Of a DNA stretch of 64,000 nt, positions 17,055 through 26,916 are shown piece after piece; position 1 is the stretch's first letter, and every line of letters begins with the position of its first letter. Below the pieces are notes generated by a model. That model searched no databases, was not told the DNA's origin, and was given only the letters and a program-made list of their open reading frames with translations. Source of the stretch: CAADGY01 sp900696665 (GTDB lineage: Bacteria > Acidobacteriota > Terriglobia > Bryobacterales > Bryobacteraceae). The translations under genes were made by a program, and so were the position numbers. The stretch spans positions 26,487-90,486 of the forward strand of contig JAPSFM010000011.1 of the NCBI GenBank assembly GCA_035063885.1, written 5' to 3'.

Positions 17055-17174
17055 GAATTCCGGTGGATATGAATCTCATCGCTGTAGATCCTCTTTCTGC
17101 GTCAACATGGGTTTGAGGCGGCGCACTGGTCTTCGGTTGGCGACCATGACCCTGGCTTCGAGAATCTGCTCTCC
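17051..17174 (+). pseudogene. DUF5615 PIN-like toxin, broken
   Basis: Remains of the toxin partner. Reading from 17051: IRIPVDMNL, then after a shift of one base near 17077 SSL, stop (TAG 17085-17087, expected Trp), ILFLRQHGFEAAHWSSVGDH then DPGF. This follows the DUF5615 N-terminal pattern (acidic DxNLSP strand, then GFEAxHWxxVG). Its first codon is ATA in the string GCATAAGA; an ATG in an ATGA overlap with the antitoxin stop would be normal, so the start codon also appears lost. The C-terminal half is gone, cut short before the lhr gene. Confidence 0.7.
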
Positions 17175-17180
17175 CTGCCC

Positions 17181-20100
17181 TCACTGCGCCGCACCCGCCG
17201 CTTCCGGCTCCAGGAATGGTTCACTAAGTACGTAATCGGCCAGGCGCAGACTTCCCGAAGTCAATGCACTGATGCGGGGGCCAGGCAGGATGATGCCGGC
17301 AAGGTTCAGCGGATCGGCGTTCGGAATGGCGAGGGTATCTTCCGGATGGGTCCCGGCACGGCGCACGGCGCGCAGCAGTTCGACGGCTTCGGGACGGGCG
17401 AACTGCTCGCCAGTGAATCCGGAAACAAAGCGCCCTCCGCGCAATTCCCCTTGTGCCTCTTTCTTCCGGAGCACCGGTAGTAACTCGCGCCATTTGGGAG
17501 CGAGGGACTCACGCGCCAGCAGATCGCGAAACAGCACACCCCAGCGCAGCAGCAACTGATCGGCGAATTTTGCGGCGCGCTCCTCCTCTGGTGAAGCGGC
17601 GGGACGGCGAAGCAGAGCCCAGCGCCCTGCGGCATGACGTGGACGGGCGCTTCTTCCCCGCCCTTCCCCGCGCCTCCGCTTCGGATCGATCAACGCCCGA
17701 AGATTCTCAAACCCGTCGGCGGTCACCAGGCCGGCGGCGACCAGTTCCCACAATGCGTCTTCCACTTCGCTGGGAAGCCGCTTCGTGACACGCACGATAT
17801 CGCCGAAAAACGAAGCCCCCTGTGTCTTCAACTCGTTGAGCACCTCCTGCGCGGCATGAGACAGCATGGCGGCCTCGGAAGGTCCCGCATCGGCGATCAG
17901 CCAGTCTGCGTCCGCCCGCAAAAAAAACGTAATCGGCGCAATGCGTGTGGGGCGCACGCGGCGGCCTTCGGGATCTTCAAAAGCGCTGTGCGGCGAGAGC
18001 CGCCCCCACATCACCTCACCCGAAAGACAGAGACGGTCCAGATCTTCATGGCCATAGCGGGCGATCCGGCGCGCCAGCACCTGGGGCTCCCATGCCACCG
18101 CAGGGATTTCATAACCCTGCAACTGACGCACAATGTGCAGCGTTCCATCGGCTCCATGCAACTGCGAACCGGCCGCTAGGTGCTGCCACCGGAGCAGAAA
18201 CCGATGGAAATCGAGAGCCGGGACCGGTTCGATTTCGCGCCGCAAACGTCCGATTGTGTAGCGATGAATGCGTGCCAGAATGCGACGATTGCACCACTCG
18301 ACACCCTGGGATTGTTCCGAAGGACGGAACTGCCCGCGAAGCACCTGGCCCTCGCCTTCCAGGGTCGCAAGCGCCTGCTCGATTTCCGCCGGCGGAAACG
18401 CGAGTCTATCGCGGAGTTCGCCGGCCGTGACCGGTCCCGTCGATTCCATCCATCCCCGCACAGTCGCGATGGGGTCCTCAAAGGACGTCAAACGTTCAGC
18501 GGCGATCCAGAAATCCTTGCCGCCGCGCCGGAGAACAATTGCCCGCCCTTCGGCCGACAGGGCTTCGAAGAACACCTGCCACCCGGGCTCAGCCGGCAAC
18601 ACGACCAGGCTCAGCAGAGCATCGTGCAGCTCATCCGCGTCCCGCACCGTGGGCCAGGCTTCCTTCGAGACCTGCTCGATAGCGGAAGCGTCGAGCACTC
18701 CGGCCCCGCCCGCGAAGTCGCTTCGGAGCGTACTACGCAACTGCACGGCGCGGGCACGGCGCTCCTCGAGCGGCGCATCATCCAGAAACGCGTACGGGTT
18801 GGCATTCAGGATCTCATGCGACAACGGCGAAGGTTGCGCGTTGTCCACCGCTACCGTGCGAATCGCACCGCTGTCTATTGCTTCCAGGATGTGCCGCAAC
18901 CCGTCGAGATCCATCGCTTCGTGCAGACAGTTGTCGATGGTCTCTTTTACCAGCGGATGATCCGGGATGCGAATGGGGCCGGTCAGGTTTTCAGCGCAAG
19001 CCACCTGGTCTGGAAACACCGACGCCAGCAGGTCGTCCGAGCGCATGCGCTGAATCGGCGCCGGCACCTTCTTGCCGCCGCTGAAACGCAGGATTGCCAG
19101 TGCCCGTGTCGCATTCCAGCGCCAGCGTGCGGCGAACATGGGCGCGGCCAGCAATGCTTGTGTCAACACATCCTCCGCTGCCGAAGCCTTCACGAATTCG
19201 AATACCACCTCCAGCGGGAACGCATGCTGGTCGCTCAGCGAAATTACAATGCCGTTATCGGTAGCGGCGGCCTGAAGTTCAAAATTGAAGCTGCGGCAGA
19301 ACCGCTTGCGCAAAGCGAGCCCCCAGGCGCGGTTGATGCGCGATCCGAAGGGTGCGTGCAGAATCAACTGCATTCCTCCCGCTTCATCGAAGAAGCGCTC
19401 CGCCACAATCGTGTTGTGGGAAGGCATGGCGCCGAGCGAAACTTCCCCCGCCCGTGCATAGGCGACGGCCTGCACCGCCCCCGCCGGATCGAGCCCGCAA
19501 TTGCTCAGCAGGAAAGCGCGCGCCGCTTCGGGATCGGCCGAAATGCGTTGTCGAATGTCAGAGAGGGCCCGGGAAAGCTCTGGCGAGCGGCCGGGGGCCT
19601 CTCCGAACCAGAAGGGGATCGACGGAGCGGCGCCTTTAGCATCCTCCACCCGCACACGGCCCGGTTCCACCCGCCGGATGCGCCAGGAATGAGTGCCTAG
19701 AAGAAAGATGTCACCGGCCATGCTTTCCACGGCGAAATCCTCTTCCACGGAGCCGATGGTTTTGCCCTCCGGTTCGGCCACCACCGTATAGTTGCCGGTT
19801 TCGGGAATCGCGCCGCCGGAGGTAATCGCCGCCAGGCGCGCGCCGCGGCGGCCTCGCACCCGGCCGTTCACGCGGTCGCGATGAAGAAACGCTCCGCTAC
19901 GGCCGCGAGCGGTTGCGGCGCCTTCGGAAAGCATCCCGATAACCTCGTCAAAATGCTGGCGCGGCAGATCGCGATACGGATAGGCTTCCCGGACGAGCTG
20001 GAACAGATCGTCCTCCTGCCAGGGCTCAGCCGCAGCGGCGGCTACGATTTGCTGAGCGAGAATATCCAGTGCGTTCCGTGGAATTTCTATTCGTTCCAGT

Positions 20101-21323
20101 TCTCCGGCATGTATGGCGGACACCAGCGCGGCGCATTCTAGCAACTCGTCGCGTGTGGTGGGAAACAGGCGGCCTTTCGGCTTGGCCCCCCGCCAGTGTC
20201 CGGAACGGCCGATTCTCTGAAGCGCGACAGCAATGGACCGCGGCGACCCGATCTGGCAAGCCAGGTCCACGGTGCCTATGTCGATGCCCAGTTCGAGGGA
20301 AGCGGTGGCCACCACCGCCCTCAGATCGCCCAATTTCAGGCGCGCCTCCGCTTCAAAGCGCAACGGACGCGACAGACTGCCGTGGTGCGGCAGGACCAGG
20401 CTTTCGCCCACGCGCTGCGAAAGTGCATGAGCCACGCGTTCGGAAAGCCGCCGCGTGTTGACGAACACAAGCGTAGTGCGGTGCTCGTGAATCAGGCTTG
20501 CGATGCGGTCATAGATTTCACTCCACAGCTCATTGCCCGCCACCGGGCCCAACTCGTCCCCGGGAACATCGACCGCAAGGTCCATCTCACGGCGGTGCCC
20601 GACGTTCACCACTGTGGTATCGGGGCCGAGAAAAGCAGCCACTTCGCTCAGAGGCTTTACGGTTGCGGAAAGACCGATTCTTTGCGCCCGCCCGCCATAG
20701 GCGGCACGCGTCAACGCATCCAGACGCGCGAGCGAAAGCGCGAGATGCGAGCCGCGCTTATCATCGGCCATAGCGTGTATTTCGTCGACGATCAGAGTCC
20801 GGACATTCCGCAAAAGCCGGCGTGGTTTCTCCGCAGTCAGCAGAATGAACAGAGACTCCGGAGTCGTCACCAGAATATGGGGCGCCTCTCGCGTCATGCG
20901 CTGGCGCTCCCATGCGGGCGTGTCTCCGGTGCGGAGAGCCGTGCGGACCGGCGCCAGATTCACGCGGCGCGCCGCCGCAAGTGCCGAAATACCTTCGAGC
21001 GGCAGATCGAGGTTCCGGTGAATATCGTTGCTCAAGGCTTTAAGAGGCGAAACGTACAGGACGTGCGTTTCATCCGCCAGCGAGCCGGTAATGGATGCAC
21101 TGACGAGATCGTTCAGACAACTCAGGAACGCGGCCAGCGTCTTACCCGAACCGGTGGGAGCGGAGATCAGGACATCACGTCCTGCCTGTATCTCCGGCCA
21201 GCCCAGAAACTGAGGTTCCGTTGGGGATCCCAACGCGGAGGTGAACCACTCCGCCACGAGAGGATGAAACCTGGAAAGCGGCATACGGACGTCAATCAGC
21301 CGGAAGGCGGTCCTTCTTTTCAT
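17181..21323 (-). CDS. lhr: Lhr-family ATP-dependent helicase
   Basis: A 1380-residue superfamily-2 helicase of the large Lhr type. Motifs in order: Walker A APTGSGKT at about 55-62, YVSPLKALSNDI, DEIH box at about 178 (VDEIHAMADD), SAT motif GLSATVKPL, and motif VI QRIGRSGH at about 368. A long Lhr-core winged-helix region and a C-terminal extension follow. Such enzymes unwind DNA or RNA-DNA hybrids and act in repair. The start could also be Met14 (MPLSRFHPLVAEWF). Several long open frames on the opposite strand are shadows of its codon pattern. Confidence 0.95.
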   Translation of the reverse strand: MKRRTAFRLIDVRMPLSRFHPLVAEWFTSALGSPTEPQFLGWPEIQAGRDVLISAPTGSGKTLAAFLSCLNDLVSASITGSLADETHVLYVSPLKALSNDIHRNLDLPLEGISALAAARRVNLAPVRTALRTGDTPAWERQRMTREAPHILVTTPESLFILLTAEKPRRLLRNVRTLIVDEIHAMADDKRGSHLALSLARLDALTRAAYGGRAQRIGLSATVKPLSEVAAFLGPDTTVVNVGHRREMDLAVDVPGDELGPVAGNELWSEIYDRIASLIHEHRTTLVFVNTRRLSERVAHALSQRVGESLVLPHHGSLSRPLRFEAEARLKLGDLRAVVATASLELGIDIGTVDLACQIGSPRSIAVALQRIGRSGHWRGAKPKGRLFPTTRDELLECAALVSAIHAGELERIEIPRNALDILAQQIVAAAAAEPWQEDDLFQLVREAYPYRDLPRQHFDEVIGMLSEGAATARGRSGAFLHRDRVNGRVRGRRGARLAAITSGGAIPETGNYTVVAEPEGKTIGSVEEDFAVESMAGDIFLLGTHSWRIRRVEPGRVRVEDAKGAAPSIPFWFGEAPGRSPELSRALSDIRQRISADPEAARAFLLSNCGLDPAGAVQAVAYARAGEVSLGAMPSHNTIVAERFFDEAGGMQLILHAPFGSRINRAWGLALRKRFCRSFNFELQAAATDNGIVISLSDQHAFPLEVVFEFVKASAAEDVLTQALLAAPMFAARWRWNATRALAILRFSGGKKVPAPIQRMRSDDLLASVFPDQVACAENLTGPIRIPDHPLVKETIDNCLHEAMDLDGLRHILEAIDSGAIRTVAVDNAQPSPLSHEILNANPYAFLDDAPLEERRARAVQLRSTLRSDFAGGAGVLDASAIEQVSKEAWPTVRDADELHDALLSLVVLPAEPGWQVFFEALSAEGRAIVLRRGGKDFWIAAERLTSFEDPIATVRGWMESTGPVTAGELRDRLAFPPAEIEQALATLEGEGQVLRGQFRPSEQSQGVEWCNRRILARIHRYTIGRLRREIEPVPALDFHRFLLRWQHLAAGSQLHGADGTLHIVRQLQGYEIPAVAWEPQVLARRIARYGHEDLDRLCLSGEVMWGRLSPHSAFEDPEGRRVRPTRIAPITFFLRADADWLIADAGPSEAAMLSHAAQEVLNELKTQGASFFGDIVRVTKRLPSEVEDALWELVAAGLVTADGFENLRALIDPKRRRGEGRGRSARPRHAAGRWALLRRPAASPEEERAAKFADQLLLRWGVLFRDLLARESLAPKWRELLPVLRKKEAQGELRGGRFVSGFTGEQFARPEAVELLRAVRRAGTHPEDTLAIPNADPLNLAGIILPGPRISALTSGSLRLADYVLSEPFLEPEAAGAAQ

Positions 21324-21382
21324 TAGAACGCGAAAAAGGGTAGTTGCGCAGACGCACCGGATAACGATAAATATCTGAGATC

Positions 21383-23260
21383 ATGAAACGCGCGTTCGTG
21401 GTCTGTTGTGTGCTGACGTTGACGGCATTGGTGTCTACACTGAAAGCCGCCGAAACCATAGTCATCAAATCGCCGATGCCGCCGCCGGACTGGGCGGTGT
21501 TGCAGCGTGAGTTGCTCCGCTACAGTTCGCTTGCGTGCGAGCGGTTCGCCGAAAAATATGTGGACGAACGCGGCTATCTGCTCCACACCATTCGCTGGGG
21601 TACGCTCGATGGCCCCGATGATGCCATCGAGACCTTTTACAATTGGACGCTGCTGCACGCGCTGGGCGGCTCGGATGCGGTCCTCGATATCTACAAGCGC
21701 GCACAGGAAGGACATTGGAAGCAGTACAACGAGCTGCGGACGAAGCTGACGGAGCTTGCCAGCAACGGCGCCTACTACAAAGAATTCATCACGCAATCGG
21801 ATTGGTTCCACACGGGCGAAGGAATGCGCGCTTTCATGTTTCTGGGTTTATCGGAGCCCACGAACGAAATGTACATCCAGCGAATGAAGCGCTTTGCGGG
21901 GATGTATATGAACGAAGATCCGGAAGCGCCCAACTACGATCCGGTCAACAAGGTGATCAAGAGCATCTGGAACGGCAGCAAGGGCCCCATGATGCGAAAG
22001 GCGACGGTTTACGACTGGGTCGGCGATCCCGTGCCCGGAAGCTTCCACCTGCTCCACAACCCCGCCGGGCGCGGCAAGCTGCTCGACATGGCGAAGTGGT
22101 ATCCACGCATGCTCGCGCATTGCAACGAATATCTGGACAGCGTCGGCGATAATTCTCTGAATCTTGCCGCAACCAACCTGGCCCTGAACGCCTACATGCT
22201 CACGGAGGAGAAAAAATACTACGACTGGCTGGTCGAATACGTCAATGCCTGGAAGGAACGAACGGCGGCTACGGGCGGCAACATTCCGAGCAACGTCGGC
22301 CTCGACGGCAAACCCGGCGGGGAATACGACGGGCAGTGGTGGAAGGGCACGTATGGCTGGAACTTCACGATCTTCGATGGGGAGTTGGAGCAGATCGCGC
22401 ATCGCAACTACTTCACCGCGGGAAGCTGGCCCGGCTTCAGCAACGCCATGCTCATTACCGGCGACCAAAGCTATGTAGACGTTCTCCGGAAGCAGATGGA
22501 CAACATTTATGCGCAGAAGAAAGTCGAGAACGGCACTGTTCTGCTGCCGCAGATGTATGGTGACCCGCGCGGGTACAAGTACAACGGCAAACCGGAGTGG
22601 TACCACTATACAAAGAATTTGTTCGGTGACCGGCTGGCGGAGATTTATCTCTGGTCGATGGACCGCAAGGACGCGGAGAGGGTGCCGAAAACCGGGTGGA
22701 TCGCCTACCTTGAAGGTGAGGATCCCCAGTATCCCGTCAAAGCGCTACAGGACGATTTCGCGAGGGTGCGGCGCGCCGTGCAGGGGATGCGTGATGACCC
22801 TACCACCCCCGATACACGCCTGGCCGACTATCTGCTGGGCTTCAACCCGGCGGTCACAAACGCGCTGACGAACCTGACCCTCGGCGGATATTTCGCCAAC
22901 GGGAAAATCTGGACTCTGCACAGCCGCTTCCGCTATTTCGACCCGGCACGCCGCCGGTCGGGGTTGCCCGAAGATGTCAGCGCCCTGGTGGAAAAGCTGG
23001 GACCGGACTCCGCCACCGTAGTGCTGGTAAATACAAACCCAGTGGACGTGCGCACAGTGGTCGTGCAGGCGGGCGGTTACGGAGAACACAAGTTCGAAGC
23101 GGTGACGGTGGATGGGAAGAGTGAAACCATCGGCGGACCGCTGCTTACGGTCCGGCTGGAGCCGGGCAGCGGCGCACGTCTCCAGTTCAAAATGAGCCGC
23201 TACGCATACCGTCCGACGCTCGCCCAACCCTGGAACCGTGGTTTTGTAACGGCCAACTGA
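21383..23260 (+). CDS. Large secreted protein, unknown (alpha/alpha-barrel-like)
   Basis: A 625-residue protein with a clear signal peptide (MKRAFVVCCVLTLTALVSTLKA). I do not recognise the family with certainty. The body is rich in aromatic and helical segments (GRGKLLDMAKWYPRMLAHCN, LAATNLALNAYMLTEEKKYY, WWKGTYGWNFTIFDGELEQI) as in (alpha/alpha) toroid glycosidases or lyases. The last 130 residues look like a beta-rich domain (TVVLVNTNPVDVRTVVVQAG). A role in polysaccharide breakdown is only a guess. It diverges from lhr with 59 bases between starts and converges on the PAP2 gene. Confidence 0.7.
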   Translation: MKRAFVVCCVLTLTALVSTLKAAETIVIKSPMPPPDWAVLQRELLRYSSLACERFAEKYVDERGYLLHTIRWGTLDGPDDAIETFYNWTLLHALGGSDAVLDIYKRAQEGHWKQYNELRTKLTELASNGAYYKEFITQSDWFHTGEGMRAFMFLGLSEPTNEMYIQRMKRFAGMYMNEDPEAPNYDPVNKVIKSIWNGSKGPMMRKATVYDWVGDPVPGSFHLLHNPAGRGKLLDMAKWYPRMLAHCNEYLDSVGDNSLNLAATNLALNAYMLTEEKKYYDWLVEYVNAWKERTAATGGNIPSNVGLDGKPGGEYDGQWWKGTYGWNFTIFDGELEQIAHRNYFTAGSWPGFSNAMLITGDQSYVDVLRKQMDNIYAQKKVENGTVLLPQMYGDPRGYKYNGKPEWYHYTKNLFGDRLAEIYLWSMDRKDAERVPKTGWIAYLEGEDPQYPVKALQDDFARVRRAVQGMRDDPTTPDTRLADYLLGFNPAVTNALTNLTLGGYFANGKIWTLHSRFRYFDPARRRSGLPEDVSALVEKLGPDSATVVLVNTNPVDVRTVVVQAGGYGEHKFEAVTVDGKSETIGGPLLTVRLEPGSGARLQFKMSRYAYRPTLAQPWNRGFVTAN

Positions 23261-23262
23261 AG

Positions 23263-24132
23263 TTATCTGGCTGCCGGCGGGAAGAGGGCGCGGCCGGCAA
23301 ACACCGCCGCAATGCTGATGGCGAACCCCGCCAGCGCATCCACGGCGTAGTGATAGCGCCCGTAGATGGTGGCTGTGGTAATCGACACGGCCAGCACCAA
23401 CAGAACGGACGCTACCCAGCGCTTCTCCGGCAGTATTGCGAACATGGCGAAGGCCGCGGAAAATGCGCCCGAAACGTGGGCGCTGGGAAAGACGCTCGTA
23501 TGAATCCCGTAACCTCCGAGCAACGCCAGGTTGAACCGGCGAAAGGGTGTCAGCACACCTGGTAAATCTTCGTTCGGGAACACCGTTCGCGGCGGCTCCG
23601 ACGGGAAATACGGAAATAGAGCGTAGGCAGCGAGAATGCCGAACAGGAAAATGGTGAGAAAGGCGTCCACCCGTTCGCGCTTATGGTGTGCATACAGCAT
23701 CGCGACCGAGAACGTCGCCATAGTGTAAACGAGGGAGTACGACAGCTCCAGGATCGACGGGATGACGGGGCCCAGCGATTCGATCGCCGCACGCAAGCCG
23801 AGGTCATTCAGCAGGACGCGATCCCAAACTATCCAGCTCTGCTCCAGGCGGTAGTCGTGCCGGGTGGGAGCGAACCATCCCATTTCCCTGTAGGCCAGTA
23901 ACATAAGCGGCGCGGGATACCAGTCGCGAACAATGCTTAGGAATGGGCGCCGGCGCAGCGAATCGGCGTAGGCCAGGAGAAAAAAGCCGCCGAGTACGCT
24001 CAGGTTCAGCGTGCAGGTGATAACCGGGATAGGGCTCCGGAGAGGCAGCAGCAGCGCAAGCAGCGACGTGTACAGGAAGTACACGATGAGCACCCATTCC
24101 GAGCGGCGCAACAACCGCACCGAGAAACCCAT
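23263..24132 (-). CDS. PAP2-superfamily membrane phosphatase
   Basis: A 289-residue membrane protein with several helices and the PAP2 (type 2 phosphatidic acid phosphatase/inositolphosphotransferase) motifs near the C-terminus: FPSAHVSGAF (motif 2 with His) and YGRYHYAVDALAG (motif 3 with His and Asp). The layout resembles the inositolphosphotransferase-like branch. It probably acts on a lipid phosphate or phosphoalcohol at the membrane. Its ATG lies 3 bases after the stop of the small upstream gene, so the two are likely cotranscribed. Confidence 0.87.
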   Translation of the reverse strand: MGFSVRLLRRSEWVLIVYFLYTSLLALLLPLRSPIPVITCTLNLSVLGGFFLLAYADSLRRRPFLSIVRDWYPAPLMLLAYREMGWFAPTRHDYRLEQSWIVWDRVLLNDLGLRAAIESLGPVIPSILELSYSLVYTMATFSVAMLYAHHKRERVDAFLTIFLFGILAAYALFPYFPSEPPRTVFPNEDLPGVLTPFRRFNLALLGGYGIHTSVFPSAHVSGAFSAAFAMFAILPEKRWVASVLLVLAVSITTATIYGRYHYAVDALAGFAISIAAVFAGRALFPPAAR

Positions 24133-24135
24133 TTT

Positions 24136-24528
24136 TCAGGGCCGGGTGATCTCAAAAGTCCTTTGCACCAGCGCCTGCAATTCTCCAATCACTGCAGGGT
24201 CGGCGCCACTGAGACCGGACGTAATCTTGTCGCGCACAGCTAGCAATTCCTGCAAAGAGCTTTTTAACCCCGGGTCGCTCGCGTCCTGTGAGGCGTCGCG
24301 CACACGATTGAAATATTGCGTCGAGTGCTGTGCGGCAATGCCGAAGTTCTTCCTGGTGGCTTCGAGATAGGTGAGGCTGACGGCGTCGCGTATCGCGCAG
24401 AGCCTGTGCTCGAATGCCGTATCCAGATATTGTTGCCGTGCCTGGCGATACCGGGAATACTGCGGCAAGTAACCGACCGCGAAAATGGCTGCGGCCACTA
24501 GAATTCCGATTAATATTTTTCGTCCCAT
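24136..24528 (-). CDS. Membrane-anchored hypothetical protein
   Basis: A 130-residue protein with an N-terminal membrane helix (MGRKILIGILVAAAIFAVGY) and a soluble, helix-rich remainder (about 25-130) containing RQARQQYLDTAFEHRLCAIR and LQELLAVRDKITSGL. No family is recognised. It directly precedes the PAP2 gene on the same strand. Confidence 0.72.
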   Translation of the reverse strand: MGRKILIGILVAAAIFAVGYLPQYSRYRQARQQYLDTAFEHRLCAIRDAVSLTYLEATRKNFGIAAQHSTQYFNRVRDASQDASDPGLKSSLQELLAVRDKITSGLSGADPAVIGELQALVQRTFEITRP

Positions 24529-24642
24529 CTGCTGTACCCGAGTGCTGCCGAAGGCTACAATAGCAAAATAGCGTCGTCCGGCGCACGGTCTGCGCGCTCC
24601 TTATGCACTCCGGGGCGGGCTATGCCATGTTGAAGACATTTG

Positions 24643-26916
24643 ATGCTCCCTCTCCTCGTTCTATCGCCGTATCTGTTGATTCCGGCAGCCTTTTGGCTCG
24701 GCGGGAGATCCGTGCGCGTGGCTGGTCTGCTCGCATTGTGGCCCGCGGCGCTCACCTTATACTTCGGCCTGATGCTGCGGTCCGTGGCAGTCTCCGGACC
24801 CATCGAGGCATCTCTTTCCTGGGCCGCGTCCATAGGGATTGATCTCTCCTTTTACGCCGATGGCTTGAGTTTGCTGTTTGCAGTGGTTGTCGCCGGCATC
24901 GGCGCACTTATAGTGCTCTACGGAAGCCGCTATTTCGGCAGCCAACCAGGAGCTGGACGCTTTCAGGCAACATTGTTCGCCTTCATGGGCTCGATGCTGG
25001 GCCTGGTGCTCGCCGACAATCTGTTTTTGCTGTTCATCTTCTGGGAACTGACGGGATTCACATCTTTCCTCCTGATTGGCTTCGAACACGAGCGGCCGGA
25101 AGCGCGTGCCTCGGCGGTGCAGGCGCTGGTGGTAACCGGATTGGGGGGTCTTGGGCTGCTGGCCGCCGCGGTGTTGATTGAGCAATCGACCGGCGCGGCG
25201 GCTCTCTCGTCGCTGCTCGGGCTTGGACTAAATCTCGCAAACGGGGAGTTCTATCCGGCTATCGTGGTGCTGCTGTTGTTGGCGGCGTTCACTAAGTCCG
25301 CCCAGACGCCGTTTCATTTCTGGCTTCCGAACGCGATGACGGCTCCGACTCCGGTGAGCGCTTACTTGCACTCGGCCACCATGGTGAAGGCTGGCATATA
25401 CCTGGTAGCCAGAGCAACACCGTTCGCCGGAGCCACTCCTCTATGGACGGGGCTCATAACCGGCGTGGGCGCCATCACAATGATCGTGGGGGCATGGCGC
25501 GCAGTTGCCGAAACCGATTTGAAACGCATGCTGGCATATTCCACCGTCAGCGCGCTCGGTTTGATGATGATGCTGCTCGGGGTTGGCACCGAAAAGGCAG
25601 TAATGGCTGCCCTGGTGTACCTGTTCGCTCATGCCTGCTACAAAGGCGCGCTGTTCCTGGTGGCAGGCACCCTTGAACATGAGACGGGCACACGGGACAT
25701 AACGGGACTCGGAGGGCTCAGGCATGCGATGCCGGCGGCAGCGCTTGCCGCGGCACTTGCCGCCTGTTCTATGGCGGGGTTGCCCCTCTTCCTGGGCTTC
25801 CTCGGCAAGGAACTGCTTTATGAATCCTTGCTGGCATGGCCGGCCACGCTGCTGATTGGAGCCATCGCCGCGAGTGCACTGTTGGGTACCGCCGGTCTGA
25901 TCGCCGGCGTTTCTCCATTCGTGGGACCTCCGCGAGGAGGTGCACCGGAGCATCGCGTTCCCGCAGGGCTAACCGTACCTGCGCTGGTGCTGGCTTTCTT
26001 GGGTCTATTTGCAGGAATCGTTCCCGGTTCGGTGGAACTCCCCGCCGGACTCGCCTCCGGCGGCATTCTACGCCGCCCGGTGGACGCGAGCCTTTCGATG
26101 TGGCACGGCTTCACGCCGGTGCTGGGCCTCAGTATGGCCACGTTGGCGCTGGTCGCTTTGCTCTATGCCTATCGCGATTCACTGCGGCGCCGCATCTGGC
26201 CGCGGTCGCTCGGGTCGGAACGGCTCTATACAGCGACTGAGCGCGGCCTGGACGCTCTCAGCGCGTGGGCCGCGCCGAGGCTTCAGAGTGCTTCGCTACG
26301 GTCGTATCTGCTTGTACTCGTTACCACCGCGGGTGTACTGATCTTTGCAACACTCGTGTTTGAAGGGCTTCCAGGCTGGCCCGCGGTGATGGATATCCAA
26401 CCGCATGAAGCCTGCGCAGCCATTCTGATTGTGGCCGGTGCGATCTCCGCCGTCCGGGCGAAATCGAGCATCTCGGCTGTGCTGTCACTGGGCGTTTCCG
26501 GCTACGGTGTGGCACTCACGTATCTTTTCTTTGGCGCCCCGGACCTGGCGATGACACAGTTTTCCGTAGAGACCTTGACGGCCGTGATCTTCGTCCTGGT
26601 GTTTTATCATTTCCGGGATTTCGGATCGCTTTCCCCCTGGACCGACCGGCTGCGCGGTGCGACGGTATCGGTGTTGTTCGGCGGATCGATCGCGGTGGTG
26701 CTGTTGTTTGTCGGCGCTAATCTCACTCCTTTCCGGCTGGCCAACTATTTCGCTGAAATGGGCCTGCCGATGGCCCACGGCCGCAACATCGTAAATGTGA
26801 TCCTGGTTGATTTCCGTGCATTGGACACGATGGGTGAAATTACCGTGCTGGCTACCGCCGCCTTCGGAGTGCGCGCGCTCATGCACATCAGCCGGAAGGA
26901 GAGGAAGAACGGATGA
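24643..26916 (+). CDS. mrpA: Mrp Na+/H+ antiporter subunit A
   Basis: A 757-residue polytopic membrane protein, the large subunit of the Mrp/Mnh antiporter and related to NuoL of complex I. Visible family segments: FIFWELTGFTSFLLIGFEHE, FHFWLPNAMTAPTPVSAYLH with the proton-channel region, ATMVKAGIYLVAR, and LKRMLAYSTVSALGLMMMLL. The C-terminal part carries the DUF4040/MbhD-like domain (FFGAPDLAMTQFSVETLTAV). TTG at 24640 is an alternative start one codon earlier. The stop overlaps mrpB by four bases (ATGA). Confidence 0.95.
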   Translation: MLPLLVLSPYLLIPAAFWLGGRSVRVAGLLALWPAALTLYFGLMLRSVAVSGPIEASLSWAASIGIDLSFYADGLSLLFAVVVAGIGALIVLYGSRYFGSQPGAGRFQATLFAFMGSMLGLVLADNLFLLFIFWELTGFTSFLLIGFEHERPEARASAVQALVVTGLGGLGLLAAAVLIEQSTGAAALSSLLGLGLNLANGEFYPAIVVLLLLAAFTKSAQTPFHFWLPNAMTAPTPVSAYLHSATMVKAGIYLVARATPFAGATPLWTGLITGVGAITMIVGAWRAVAETDLKRMLAYSTVSALGLMMMLLGVGTEKAVMAALVYLFAHACYKGALFLVAGTLEHETGTRDITGLGGLRHAMPAAALAAALAACSMAGLPLFLGFLGKELLYESLLAWPATLLIGAIAASALLGTAGLIAGVSPFVGPPRGGAPEHRVPAGLTVPALVLAFLGLFAGIVPGSVELPAGLASGGILRRPVDASLSMWHGFTPVLGLSMATLALVALLYAYRDSLRRRIWPRSLGSERLYTATERGLDALSAWAAPRLQSASLRSYLLVLVTTAGVLIFATLVFEGLPGWPAVMDIQPHEACAAILIVAGAISAVRAKSSISAVLSLGVSGYGVALTYLFFGAPDLAMTQFSVETLTAVIFVLVFYHFRDFGSLSPWTDRLRGATVSVLFGGSIAVVLLFVGANLTPFRLANYFAEMGLPMAHGRNIVNVILVDFRALDTMGEITVLATAAFGVRALMHISRKERKNG

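Noticed and set aside
18180..21326. Long plus-strand open frames (506 and 376 codons) opposite the helicase
   Set aside because: They are antisense shadows of lhr, with Arg/His-rich low-quality sequence and no domains.
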